From Kitasatospora purpeofusca (GTDB taxonomy: Bacteria > Actinomycetota > Actinomycetes > Streptomycetales > Streptomycetaceae), in the NCBI RefSeq assembly GCF_000718025.1, contig NZ_JODS01000033.1, positions 14,352 to 78,351 on the forward strand: a stretch of DNA of 64,000 nucleotides. Reading direction: 5' to 3'. Position numbers and translations under genes: made by a program. The notes under the pieces were generated by a model that saw only the letters and a list, made by a program, of their open reading frames with translations, was not told where the DNA came from and did not search any database. Position 1 is the first letter of the stretch; every line of letters starts with the position of its first letter. Positions 31,420-39,815 of this stretch are shown here, one piece after another.

Positions 31420-32871
31420 TCAGAGCAGCCGCTTGATGTCCCCCCGCGCCCGGTAGAACGAGCCGCTGCCGGACTCCAGCACCTCGGCCACCAGGTACCG
31501 CGCGCCGGGCACCCGGATGTCCTTCGGGAACTGCACCCGGCGGGTCGCGTCGTAGCCCGGCGAGACCACCCGCACCCGCAGCCGGGTGCCGTCCTGCACG
31601 CACTCCACCTCGATGCCGCCCGCGGCGCCCGCCGAACCGACGACCACCGACTCGATCTCCGCGCCGGCCACCGCCGCCGTCCAGCCGCTGCCGTCCACCT
31701 CGGCGGCCTGCGGCAGCCGGCCCTCCTCGGCCGCGCGCACCGCCGCCTCGCTCGCGTCCAGGCAGACCAGCGAACCGTCCGTGGTCACCAGGTACAGCCG
31801 GCCGTCGCGGTACTGCATGCTGTACGCCGAGCCGCAGCCGGTGCCGAGCTTCCACAGCCGGGTGCCGTCGGCGTCGAAGCAGTACACCGAGGAGTGGTTG
31901 TCGCCCGCGAACACGTACCGGCCGTCGGGCGAGGCCGCGCAGGAGAACACCGCGGCGTCGCAGCGGTAGCGGGCCACCTCCGAACCGTCCGCCTTGCGCA
32001 GCCGGTGCACCGAGCCGCGCGAGGTGCCGGCGAACACCTCCTCCCGCTCCTGCCAGCCGAACAGCACCTCGCCGTCGGTGCGGGTGTGCCAGACCGGGGC
32101 GCCGCCGCGCGCCGCGTACCGGCTCACACCGCGCGAATGCCCGTGGTACACACCGTCGTTGTCGCAGCGCACCATCCAGCCGTCGGTGCCCTCGGCCGAA
32201 CGCCGCCACTGGAACTCGTCCTCGTGGTCGACGGTGGTGATCCCGCCGCGCGCGTCGGCCACGCCGAGCACGCCGTCGTGGATGTCCAGCCAGTAGATGT
32301 CGACGTCCTCGGCTATCTCGTACGCCACCCGGGGCACCTTGCCGCCCAGGTCGTACACCTTGCCGTTGTCGCAGCCCGCGTAGATCCACCAGTCGTCCGC
32401 GACGATGCACTTGACGCCGTCCGGCAGCCCGTAGCGGCCGGTCACCGCGCCGTCGTGGGTCAGCGTGTAGACGTCGCCGCGCTCGTTGCCCACCCAGGCG
32501 TGCTCCTCGCCGACGAAGATGCCGAACGCCGCCGCGCCCGAGTTGAACCGCCACAGCACCGGGGCCTGCCGGGCCGTCGAACGGGTGCTGACGATCGCCC
32601 GCCGCGTCACCGCCCGCCGCTCGCGCACCCCGCGCACCGCCGGGGCGTAGCCCTTGCGGACCTTCTCGCCGATCTTCTTGGCGGCGGCCGACGCGGCCTT
32701 CTCCGGCGTGGGGTAGGCGGTGGTCTTGCTCTGGCCGCTCTCGCCGATCCGCCCGTAGGTGATGGTGACGTCCACGCCGGCCACCAGGACCTCGTAGAAC
32801 TTGTGCGCGCTGCCTGCGTCCTCGGACAGTTCCAGGTACGTCGACTGCGTGTCGGTGGCGGTGGCTGACAT
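31420..32871 (-). CDS. WGR-domain protein with beta-propeller
   Basis: The 483-residue protein has an N-terminal WGR domain (residues ~10-75: KFYEVLVAGVDVTITYGRIG, SKTTAYPTPEKAASAAAKKI). WGR domains in PARPs and MolR-type proteins contact nucleic acid or partner proteins. Residues ~100-400 form a PQQ/WD-like beta-propeller with repeats such as WVGNERGDVYTLTHDGAVTG, YVFAGDNHSSVYCFDADGTR and YLVTTDGSLVCLDASEA. There is no signal peptide, so it is cytoplasmic. The combination suggests a sensing or scaffold protein; the ligand is unknown. Confidence 0.8.
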   Translation of the reverse strand: MSATATDTQSTYLELSEDAGSAHKFYEVLVAGVDVTITYGRIGESGQSKTTAYPTPEKAASAAAKKIGEKVRKGYAPAVRGVRERRAVTRRAIVSTRSTARQAPVLWRFNSGAAAFGIFVGEEHAWVGNERGDVYTLTHDGAVTGRYGLPDGVKCIVADDWWIYAGCDNGKVYDLGGKVPRVAYEIAEDVDIYWLDIHDGVLGVADARGGITTVDHEDEFQWRRSAEGTDGWMVRCDNDGVYHGHSRGVSRYAARGGAPVWHTRTDGEVLFGWQEREEVFAGTSRGSVHRLRKADGSEVARYRCDAAVFSCAASPDGRYVFAGDNHSSVYCFDADGTRLWKLGTGCGSAYSMQYRDGRLYLVTTDGSLVCLDASEAAVRAAEEGRLPQAAEVDGSGWTAAVAGAEIESVVVGSAGAAGGIEVECVQDGTRLRVRVVSPGYDATRRVQFPKDIRVPGARYLVAEVLESGSGSFYRARGDIKRLL

Positions 32872-33204
32872 GGCGTGGGCCCCTTCCGGGCACGGGCGTG
32901 ACGGGGTGTTCCGGCGCTGCGGGCGCGGTGCCCGGCGACACCTCAGAACCTAGCCCCCGGCACCGACAGGGCACCCGCGGGCCCTCCCCGTCCCGGGTCG
33001 CCGCCACCGGCGCGGGCCGGACCGCACCGGACGGCGACGAACCACCCGGCCCCCGCCCGGCCCGGACGCCCCGCGCGGTCTGCCCGAACGGACCTTCCGC
33101 AGCGTCCCCCGCTCTGACAGCATCGTCCGCTATCCGGTCACCAGGGGCCGGGATCGGCGACCGCCCGCCCGCAGGGACGGGCGCAGGGGGCGGGGAGAAC
33201 GCGG
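32872..33204. other. Divergent intergenic region, no gene seen
   Basis: This 333-base stretch lies between the divergent WGR gene and the permease gene and must hold both promoters. I see no conserved operator, hairpin or coding frame with a ribosome site. The bases just before the permease ATG contain GGGGAG. Confidence 0.5.
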
Positions 33205-36045
33205 ATGCAGGGCCCGGCGGCAGCAACCACCGCACCCCCGGTGCGCACCGAGCACCGGCCCGCCCGGTGGGTCCGCACCCGGCTGCGGGCCGCGCCCTGG
33301 ACGGCGCTGCTGAACGGCGTGCTGGTGTTCGTGGTGGTGCTGCTCTCCGCCGGGCTCCCCCGGGGCGTCGACCGGGGCGAGGACGCCGCCCTGCGCGACT
33401 TCCTGCGCGACCGCGGCATCGGCGCGACCAGCCTGGTCAGCCGATCCGACCTGCGCCCCGGCGACGACTCCGCCACCCTGGCCTCGGTCGCCGCGCAACT
33501 GACCGCCCGCACCGGCGGGGAGTTCCGCGTCTCGGCGAGCGGACCGGTGTACGGCGTGCGGGGCGTCCGGCCGAAGACCCTCGGCAATCCGCAGCTGTCC
33601 CGGCCCGACGGCCCGTCCCCGCGCCTGGAACTGCGCCACCTGGCCGGGCTCTCCGAGCACACCACCCTGGTCGAGGGCCGCTGGCCGACCGCCGCCCCCG
33701 GCCGGCCGCTGCCGATCGTGGTCGCGGAGCAGACGGCCGAGAAGCTCAACATCCGGGTCGGCGACGTGCTGACGGAGGAACTCGGACCCGGTACGAAGCC
33801 GTCCCCGGCCACCGAGGTGGTCGGCACCTTCCGGGTGAACGACGACAACGACCCGTACTGGACCGACCTCTACTGCCTGCGCCGGCCCTGCCTGGAGATC
33901 CCGCAGACCTTCGAGTGGCTCCGCCTCTGGAGCGCGGTCGGCCTGACCGGCGGCGACGAGCTGCCACGGCTGAGGGAATGGGCCCAGGGCGGTGAGCTCT
34001 CCTGGCGGCTGCCGGTCGACCCGTCTTCGCTGCGCGCCGACCGGCTGCCCGACGCCGCCCACGAGCTCGCGAGCTATCTGAGCGGCCCCACCGCCGCCGA
34101 CCTGGCCGCCGCCACCGGCCGCTCCGACCTGCGCACCTTCTCCTCGCTGCCGGACCTGTTCGCGCTGGCCACCGCCCGCCGGGACGCCGCCGCCCCGCTG
34201 GCGGCGCTCGGCCCGGCCGGTCTGGCCGGCGTCGTCACCGTCGTCCTGTGCCTGGCCGCCGCGCTGGCCGCCGACCGGCGCGGGCCCGAACTCCTGCTGC
34301 TCCAGGCCCGCGGCGGCTCCCGCCGGGAGGTGCTGCGGCGGCTGCTCGGCGAGGGCGCGGCGGTCGTCCTGCCCGGCGCCGCCCTCGGGACGCTGCTCGC
34401 CCTCCTGCTGCTGCCCACTCCCCGCTGGGGTGCGGCGCTGTTCGCGGCGGTGACGGCCACGCTGTGCGCGCTGCTGGCCTTCCCGGCCCGGGCGCTGATT
34501 CTGCTGACGCCCCGCCGGGCCGTCCGGCGCGGCGGCGCGCGACGGCTCGTCGGCGAACTCGGCCTGCTGCTGCTGACGGCCGCCGCGGTGGTCGAGGTCC
34601 GCCGGCGCGGCGCCGCCCCGCCCGGCGCCGGGATCGACCCGCTGCTGGTCGCCGCCCCACTGCTGATCGCCCTCTGCACCGGCCTGCTGCTGGCCCGGAT
34701 CCAGCCGCCGCTGATCGGCGCCCTCGCCCGCGCGGTCGGCCGGCGGCGCGGCGCCGTCGGCTTCCTCGGCCTGGCCGGTGCGGCCCGCGGCGCGGGCGGC
34801 CGTCCGCGCCCGGCCGTACTGCCGACGCTCGCGCTGCTGCTCGCCGTCACCACGGCCGGGTTCGGCGCCGACGTGATCGGGGCGGTCGACTCCGGCCGGG
34901 CCCGCGAGGCCCGCCTCGCCACCGGCGGCGACGTCATGGTGAGCGCCCCCAAGGGCTTCGGCCTGGCCGACTCCTTCGCCGAACGGGCCGACCGGCTGCC
35001 CGGCGTACGGGCCGCCACCAATGTCACCCTGCTGACCGACGCGGCCGTACTGCGCCCGGACCGGCCCCACCTCACCATCAGCCTGGTGGTCGTCGACCCG
35101 ACGGCCTACGCGGAGATCTCCCGGTCCCTCGGGCGCGGCGCCTTCGACCCGGCGCAACTGGCCGCCCCCGACGGCCCGACCGGGCCGGACGCCCGCGAAG
35201 TCCCCGTCCCCGCCCTGTACTCGCGCGGACTGGTCGAGCAACTCGGCGGTCGGGCCGGGGCGGAGCGGATCTACCTGACCAGCACCGGCGAACTGCGCGC
35301 CCAGTACGCGGGCACCATCGACGCCACCCCGGCGCTGCGCGACTCCACCCACCCGTTCGTCGTGCTCCCGGCCGGCCCCGCCACCGCCCGGGTGCCCGGA
35401 CTCGGGGACCACGGCCACTGGTTCGCCGTCGGCGACATCGACGAAACGGCCGTCCGGTCGCTGACCCGGGACCTGCCCGTGCACCCGATCGTCGCCGACA
35501 CCGCGCGGCGGACCGGCGTCCCGGTGGTCGGCCCGAACCCCGGCGACATCCCGGACGGCTACCTGGTGAGGACCAGTGCCGCGCTCACCGCGGAACTCAC
35601 CGAGGACCCGCTGCGGCAGGCCGCCGTCCTGGTGTTCCGCGTCGGCACCGCCGGCGCGGGCGCGTTCGCCCTGCTCGCCGCCCTGCTCACGCTGGTCCGC
35701 GCCGCCCCCGACCGGTCCGCCGCGCTGGCCCGGCTGCGCACCATGGGGCTGCGGCCCCGTCAGGGGCTGGCGCTGATCCTGGTCGAGACCCTGCCGCAGA
35801 CGCTGCTCGCGGCGGCCGGTGGCCTGCTCGCCTCGCTCGCCGCCGTCGTCCTGCTCGGCCCGGCGCTCGACCTGTCCGCCCTGCTCGGCACCGACGTGCC
35901 GCCCGGCCTGCCGCTGCGCCCCGGCGCCGTCCTCCCCCCGGCGCTGGCGCTGACCGCCCTGGTCACGGCCGGTGTGCTGGCCGAGGCGCTGATCGCCGGA
36001 CGGCGCCAGATCGCCAAGGAGCTCCGGGCCGGCGACACGGTCTGA
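33205..36045 (+). CDS. FtsX-like ABC transporter permease
   Basis: The 946-residue protein has an N-terminal membrane helix (LLNGVLVFVVVLLSAGLP), a large extracytoplasmic domain (to ~residue 330), then helices around 335-360 (GLAGVVTVVLCLAAALAA), 390-430, 450-500 and a second outer domain followed by three C-terminal helices, ending QIAKELRAGDTV. This duplicated FtsX/MacB-type permease layout belongs to ABC systems acting on lipids, lipoproteins or peptides across the membrane. No ATPase gene is adjacent, so its partner must be encoded elsewhere. The last codons and the stop lie inside a 33-bp tandem repeat. Confidence 0.8.
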   Translation: MQGPAAATTAPPVRTEHRPARWVRTRLRAAPWTALLNGVLVFVVVLLSAGLPRGVDRGEDAALRDFLRDRGIGATSLVSRSDLRPGDDSATLASVAAQLTARTGGEFRVSASGPVYGVRGVRPKTLGNPQLSRPDGPSPRLELRHLAGLSEHTTLVEGRWPTAAPGRPLPIVVAEQTAEKLNIRVGDVLTEELGPGTKPSPATEVVGTFRVNDDNDPYWTDLYCLRRPCLEIPQTFEWLRLWSAVGLTGGDELPRLREWAQGGELSWRLPVDPSSLRADRLPDAAHELASYLSGPTAADLAAATGRSDLRTFSSLPDLFALATARRDAAAPLAALGPAGLAGVVTVVLCLAAALAADRRGPELLLLQARGGSRREVLRRLLGEGAAVVLPGAALGTLLALLLLPTPRWGAALFAAVTATLCALLAFPARALILLTPRRAVRRGGARRLVGELGLLLLTAAAVVEVRRRGAAPPGAGIDPLLVAAPLLIALCTGLLLARIQPPLIGALARAVGRRRGAVGFLGLAGAARGAGGRPRPAVLPTLALLLAVTTAGFGADVIGAVDSGRAREARLATGGDVMVSAPKGFGLADSFAERADRLPGVRAATNVTLLTDAAVLRPDRPHLTISLVVVDPTAYAEISRSLGRGAFDPAQLAAPDGPTGPDAREVPVPALYSRGLVEQLGGRAGAERIYLTSTGELRAQYAGTIDATPALRDSTHPFVVLPAGPATARVPGLGDHGHWFAVGDIDETAVRSLTRDLPVHPIVADTARRTGVPVVGPNPGDIPDGYLVRTSAALTAELTEDPLRQAAVLVFRVGTAGAGAFALLAALLTLVRAAPDRSAALARLRTMGLRPRQGLALILVETLPQTLLAAAGGLLASLAAVVLLGPALDLSALLGTDVPPGLPLRPGAVLPPALALTALVTAGVLAEALIAGRRQIAKELRAGDTV

Positions 36046-36118
36046 CGGCCCGGGGTCCGGGCCGGCGACACGGTCCGACGGCCCGGGGTCCGGGCCGGCG
36101 ACACGGTCCGACGGCCCG
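36023..36118. repeat. 33-bp tandem repeat spanning a stop codon
   Basis: A 33-bp unit beginning TCCGGGCCGGCGACACGGTC is present 2.9 times. Copy 1 contains the last seven codons and the TGA of the permease gene. Copies 2 and 3 have CGA where copy 1 has TGA, and the unit length keeps frame. Confidence 0.85.
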
Positions 36119-36186
36119 AACGCCCGGACGCCGACGAGCACCGGCCGAACGGCTGCGCGCCGCCCGCCCCGGTCCAGCGTCCGGAC

Positions 36187-36543
36187 CTACTGGCCGCCGA
36201 GCAGGCCCAGGACCCGCTGGACCGCCTCGACGACGGGCACGCCGACCGCGCCGACGGTGGCGGCGATCCCCGCCACCGCCATCAGCGCCCGGTGGCGCTC
36301 GCGCGGCACCGCCTGCGGGCCGACGACGATGGCCGGCAGCGCCTCGTCGATGGACTCCGCGGCCAGCGGCGCCACGCCGTCCCGGAGTTCGACCAGCAGA
36401 GTGATCAACTCCTGCACCGCCCGGGTGAGTTCATCGGTCGCCCGGACGCTGTCCGCGCCCGGCGCGTGGTGGTGCACGATGCCCTTGTTGTCGGTGCCGC
36501 CGTACATGTTCACCACGTCGCCGTGGAAGTGGTCGCCGCTCAT
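36187..36543 (-). CDS. Small protein with N-terminal GD.VNMYGG motif
   Basis: The 118-residue protein begins GDHFHGDVVNMYGGTDNKG, then HHHAPG. This motif also ends the protein encoded just upstream. A charged helical segment follows (RATDELTRAVQELITLLVEL), then a hydrophobic segment near the C-terminus (LMAVAGIAATVGAVGVPVVE) that could be a membrane helix. The ATG overlaps the TGA of the upstream gene (ATGA), so the two are translationally coupled. I do not know the function. The short Gly/Asn/polar motif shared by two adjacent genes is what is seen in bacterial amyloid-signalling pairs, which is only an analogy. Confidence 0.75.
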   Translation of the reverse strand: MSGDHFHGDVVNMYGGTDNKGIVHHHAPGADSVRATDELTRAVQELITLLVELRDGVAPLAAESIDEALPAIVVGPQAVPRERHRALMAVAGIAATVGAVGVPVVEAVQRVLGLLGGQ

Positions 36544-37223
36544 CCCGTCGCCTTCCCCGTGTTGCCGCTGCCGCCGTACATGTTCACGTTGTCGCCGAAG
36601 TGGTAGTTCCCGGTGTTGACCGTCAGCGACCGGATCGACAGCTCGACCTCGAACTCCGGGTTCTCCAGCGCGTGCGAGAGCAGCCGGACCGCCTCCCGCA
36701 GCTCGCGCCGGTCGGCCGTCCCGACCAGCGCCGTCGCGTTCCCGGCGGTGTCCACCGCCAGGACCGGCATCGCAGGAGCGGCGATGACGCGGGACATCTC
36801 CAGGAACCCGTACCCCACCCAGAACAACGCCACGGTCAGGGCCAGCCCCTTGAACGGCTCGACCTCCTTCCCGACCCCGAACGGGAACCCGGAGCCGACC
36901 ACGGCGAGCAGGGCCAGCGTCGAGGCCTGCACCACCTGCCGCGCGAACCTCAGCACCGCCTCCTTGCGCTTGGGCATCAGCACGAAGGCGTAGACCCGCA
37001 CGATGTTGTGCAGCGGGTACGCGGCCCCGCCGACCCACAGCAGCCGCTTGCTGACCCTCAGGTCGACCGAGCCCGTCAGCACCGCCGACGGGCCGGTCGA
37101 GAAGGGCAGGCCGCCCCGGTCCCCGATCGTCGGCGGTGCCGACGGCCGTGGCGGCGGCGGCAGCGGCGGCAACTGCCGCGCCGGGTCCCGCCAGGGACGG
37201 TCGGACCGATCGTTCTTCTCCAC
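36540..37223 (-). CDS. DUF6232-like membrane protein ending in a VNMYGG motif
   Basis: The 227-residue protein starts at GTG 37223 behind GAGGGGGAA. After a Pro-rich cytoplasmic segment it has STGPSAVLTGSVDLRVSKRL and GGAAYPLHNIVRVYAFVLMP, a pattern I remember from the actinobacterial DUF6232 family. Two membrane helices follow (VVQASTLALLAVVGSGFPFG; LALTVALFWVGYGFLEMSRV). A helical cytoplasmic segment leads to the C-terminal NYHFGDNVNMYGGSGNTGK. The final motif matches the N-terminus of the downstream protein. Family naming is from memory and not verified. Confidence 0.75.
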   Translation of the reverse strand: MEKNDRSDRPWRDPARQLPPLPPPPRPSAPPTIGDRGGLPFSTGPSAVLTGSVDLRVSKRLLWVGGAAYPLHNIVRVYAFVLMPKRKEAVLRFARQVVQASTLALLAVVGSGFPFGVGKEVEPFKGLALTVALFWVGYGFLEMSRVIAAPAMPVLAVDTAGNATALVGTADRRELREAVRLLSHALENPEFEVELSIRSLTVNTGNYHFGDNVNMYGGSGNTGKATG

Positions 37224-37365
37224 GCTTCCCCCTCGCGTGTCCGCTCGGGGCCCGGCCCACGACCGACGATCCCGAGAATGCGCAATCACCGTGCCATCGA
37301 CGGCTGTCATGCACAATCCCTCCGCACCGCACGGTCGCCCGACCGCGCGAACCGCTGACGACCGG

Positions 37366-39813
37366 TCAGCCGCGGGGCTTCCCGTCGGCGGGGAAGGCGA
37401 CCAGGCCCTGGTCGGTGTTGCCGAACAGCAGGCCGCCGCCCGCCCACAGGGCGATCGGGCCGAAGCCGCCGGTGGTGCTGCCGAGTTGGAAGCTCCATCC
37501 GGTGATGCCGGTGGCGGCGTCCAGTGCGTGGACCGTGGTGCCGAGGTAGAGGTAGACGTTGCCGTCCGCGCAGTGCAGGGCGGGCGGCTTCAGTGCGCCC
37601 GGCTCCCGGGCCGTCCGGGCGGTCCACCCCGGGCGGCCGGTCGCGGCGTCGAAGGAGCGGACGACCATGGTCATGCCCAGGTCCGCGCGGTCGATCCCGG
37701 AGGCGTAGACGGTGGCGCCGTCCGGGGAGGCCACCACGCCCTGGTAGAGCACCGTGTCGGCGGACTGCCAGGCCACCTGGCCGGTGTCCGGCTCCAGCGC
37801 GTAGAGGTGGTCGGACAGGAAGAGGAAGCGTCCGCCCGCCGAGGTGTGCGGGCCGTCGTACCAGAGGGCGTTCAGTGCCGGGCTCGCCTGGGAGGCGGTG
37901 GTCGACACACCCGGGGCCGGCTGGTTCCAGCGGATCCGGCCGCCGTCGCCGGCGTCGACCCCGGTGATCCTCGGCGCGTCGCCGCGCAGGGTGGCGCGCG
38001 CCCAGAGCAGGGTCCGCCCCGAGGAGGGCACCATCAGCCTGATCCGGCCCCAGTCCTCGTCCGGGGTGCGGGTCGACCAGTTCACCTTGCCGGTCTGCCC
38101 GTCGACGGCCCAGACGGTGCCGGTCGACCTCTCCCCGTCGGTGCTGACACCGGTGACGAGGACGGCGCCGTCGAGCATCCCCGGCACCGCGAAGGACTGC
38201 ACCAGTTTGGCCAACTCCCCGGTGTTCCAGACCTCCTGGCCCGTGCCGAGGTCGAGTGCGCGCACCAGGCGGTCGAACCCGTACCGGCTGCCGCTGGTCG
38301 CCGTGTACACCCGGGAGCCGTCCAGTGCGACCGTGTCGCCTCCCAGATAGGTCGTGGTCGAGTCGATCGAGTTGGGCACCGGGCCCCAGAGCGGGCGGCC
38401 GGTGAGGTCGAAGGCCCAGATGTGGTCCTTGCCGACGGCGAGCACCGCCCGCTCCGAGCCCACCACCTGGACCAGGGCCTCGGTGACCGGCCCGGTCCAC
38501 AACGGGGTGGCGACGGTGCCGGTCCCGATCGTGACCGCCGCCGAGGGCGTCGCGGAGGGCGGCGTCGCGGGGGTCGTCGAGGGGGTCCCGGACGCGGCGG
38601 CGGGGGCCGCCGACACACCGGACGAGGGCCCGCCGGTCGGCGCGGCGCCGCTGCGGCCGGACCCGCTGCCATCCGGCAGGCCGAGGGCGAGCGCGGCCCC
38701 TCCGCCCGCCAGCGCCGCGGCGCCGCCCGCCAGACCCCACAGCAGCTTGCGGCGCGACGGGCCCGCCGGCGGGGACGGGGGCGGGGGCGGCGCGGCGGGG
38801 AGCAGCGGCAGGGTCGGGCGCGGCGGAGCGTCCGGGCGCAGCGGCACGGTCGGATCGTCCACCGGGCTCTCCGGCGACGGCGGCAATGGCGGTGACGGCA
38901 GTGGCGGCGGGGCGGCGTCCGGTGCCAGGACGGCCGCGGCCTGCTCGATCCGCTCCACCAGCACCGGGTGCAGCCACGGTCCGCGTACCCCGAGCGGCGA
39001 CCCGTCCCGCGCCACCGCGGCCAGCACCTGCGCGGGCGCCGGCCGGTCCGCCGGGTCCTTCGCCAGGCAGGCGGCCACCAGCGGCCGCAGCCCCTCCGGC
39101 ACCGCCGACAGGTCCGGTTCCTCGTGCGCCACCCGGTTCAGCAGCGCCAGCGGGTGGCCGCCGCCCTCGCCGTCGAAGGGCCCCCGGCCGCCGGAGGCCG
39201 CGTGCACCAGCGTGGCGCCGAGCGAGAACACGTCGCTCGCGGGCGTCGCCGTCCGCCCCAGCGCCTGTTCCGGGGACATGTAGGCGGGGGTGCCGAAGAT
39301 CGCGCCCTCGGCGGTGATCACACTGCCGTCGGCGGCCCGCGCGATCCCGAAGTCGATGACGTGCGGGCCGTCCAGGGCCAGCAGCACATTGCTCGGCTTG
39401 AGGTCGCGGTGGGTGAGCCCGACGGCGTGGATGGCGCGCAGTTCCTCGGCGACCCCGGCCGCCAGGATCCGCAGCACGTGCTCGGGGAACGCCCCGACCA
39501 GCCGCACCGCCTCGTCCAGTCCGACCCCCGGCACGAAGGCGGTGGCCAGCCAGGGCACCGGCCCGTCCGGATCGGCGTCCACCACCGGCGCGGTGAACGC
39601 CGAGGAGGCCGCGCGCGCCGCCCGCACCTCGTGCCGGAACCGGGCCCGGAAGCCCTGGTCCCCGGCGAGTTCGGGGCGGACGAGCTTGACCGCGACGGTG
39701 CGCCCGCCGGCCGAGCGGCCGAGGAACACCACGCCCATGCCGCCCGCGCCCAGCCGGCCGAGCAGGGCGTAGGGGCCGATCCTGGTCGGGTCCCCCGGCT
39801 CCGGTCCGCGCAT
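37366..39813 (-). CDS. Ser/Thr protein kinase with PQQ-type sensor 1
   Basis: The 815-residue protein has an N-terminal Hanks-type kinase (residues ~10-270): GRLGAGGMGVVFLGRSAGGR, VAVKLVRPE with the ATP-binding Lys, HRDLKPSNVLLA catalytic loop, VIDFGIARAA (DFG) and GTPAYMSPEQA. A Pro-rich juxtamembrane linker and one helix (LLWGLAGGAAALAGGGAALA) follow. The outer ~400 residues form a PQQ-like beta-propeller (HIWAFDLTGRPLWG, LYALEPDTGQVAWQS). It should phosphorylate cytoplasmic targets in response to an external signal. It begins two bases after the stop of its paralogue. Confidence 0.9.
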   Translation of the reverse strand: MRGPEPGDPTRIGPYALLGRLGAGGMGVVFLGRSAGGRTVAVKLVRPELAGDQGFRARFRHEVRAARAASSAFTAPVVDADPDGPVPWLATAFVPGVGLDEAVRLVGAFPEHVLRILAAGVAEELRAIHAVGLTHRDLKPSNVLLALDGPHVIDFGIARAADGSVITAEGAIFGTPAYMSPEQALGRTATPASDVFSLGATLVHAASGGRGPFDGEGGGHPLALLNRVAHEEPDLSAVPEGLRPLVAACLAKDPADRPAPAQVLAAVARDGSPLGVRGPWLHPVLVERIEQAAAVLAPDAAPPPLPSPPLPPSPESPVDDPTVPLRPDAPPRPTLPLLPAAPPPPPSPPAGPSRRKLLWGLAGGAAALAGGGAALALGLPDGSGSGRSGAAPTGGPSSGVSAAPAAASGTPSTTPATPPSATPSAAVTIGTGTVATPLWTGPVTEALVQVVGSERAVLAVGKDHIWAFDLTGRPLWGPVPNSIDSTTTYLGGDTVALDGSRVYTATSGSRYGFDRLVRALDLGTGQEVWNTGELAKLVQSFAVPGMLDGAVLVTGVSTDGERSTGTVWAVDGQTGKVNWSTRTPDEDWGRIRLMVPSSGRTLLWARATLRGDAPRITGVDAGDGGRIRWNQPAPGVSTTASQASPALNALWYDGPHTSAGGRFLFLSDHLYALEPDTGQVAWQSADTVLYQGVVASPDGATVYASGIDRADLGMTMVVRSFDAATGRPGWTARTAREPGALKPPALHCADGNVYLYLGTTVHALDAATGITGWSFQLGSTTGGFGPIALWAGGGLLFGNTDQGLVAFPADGKPRG

Positions 39814-39815
39814 GG

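Noticed and set aside
36023..36118. CRISPR array
   Set aside because: The repeats are directly adjacent with no spacers and only about three copies exist, so this is a simple tandem repeat.
33130..36141. Thousand-codon minus-strand frame opposite the FtsX-like permease
   Set aside because: Its residue composition is Gly/Gln/Arg-rich low complexity and it mirrors the permease codon by codon; the permease has the membrane topology and motifs.
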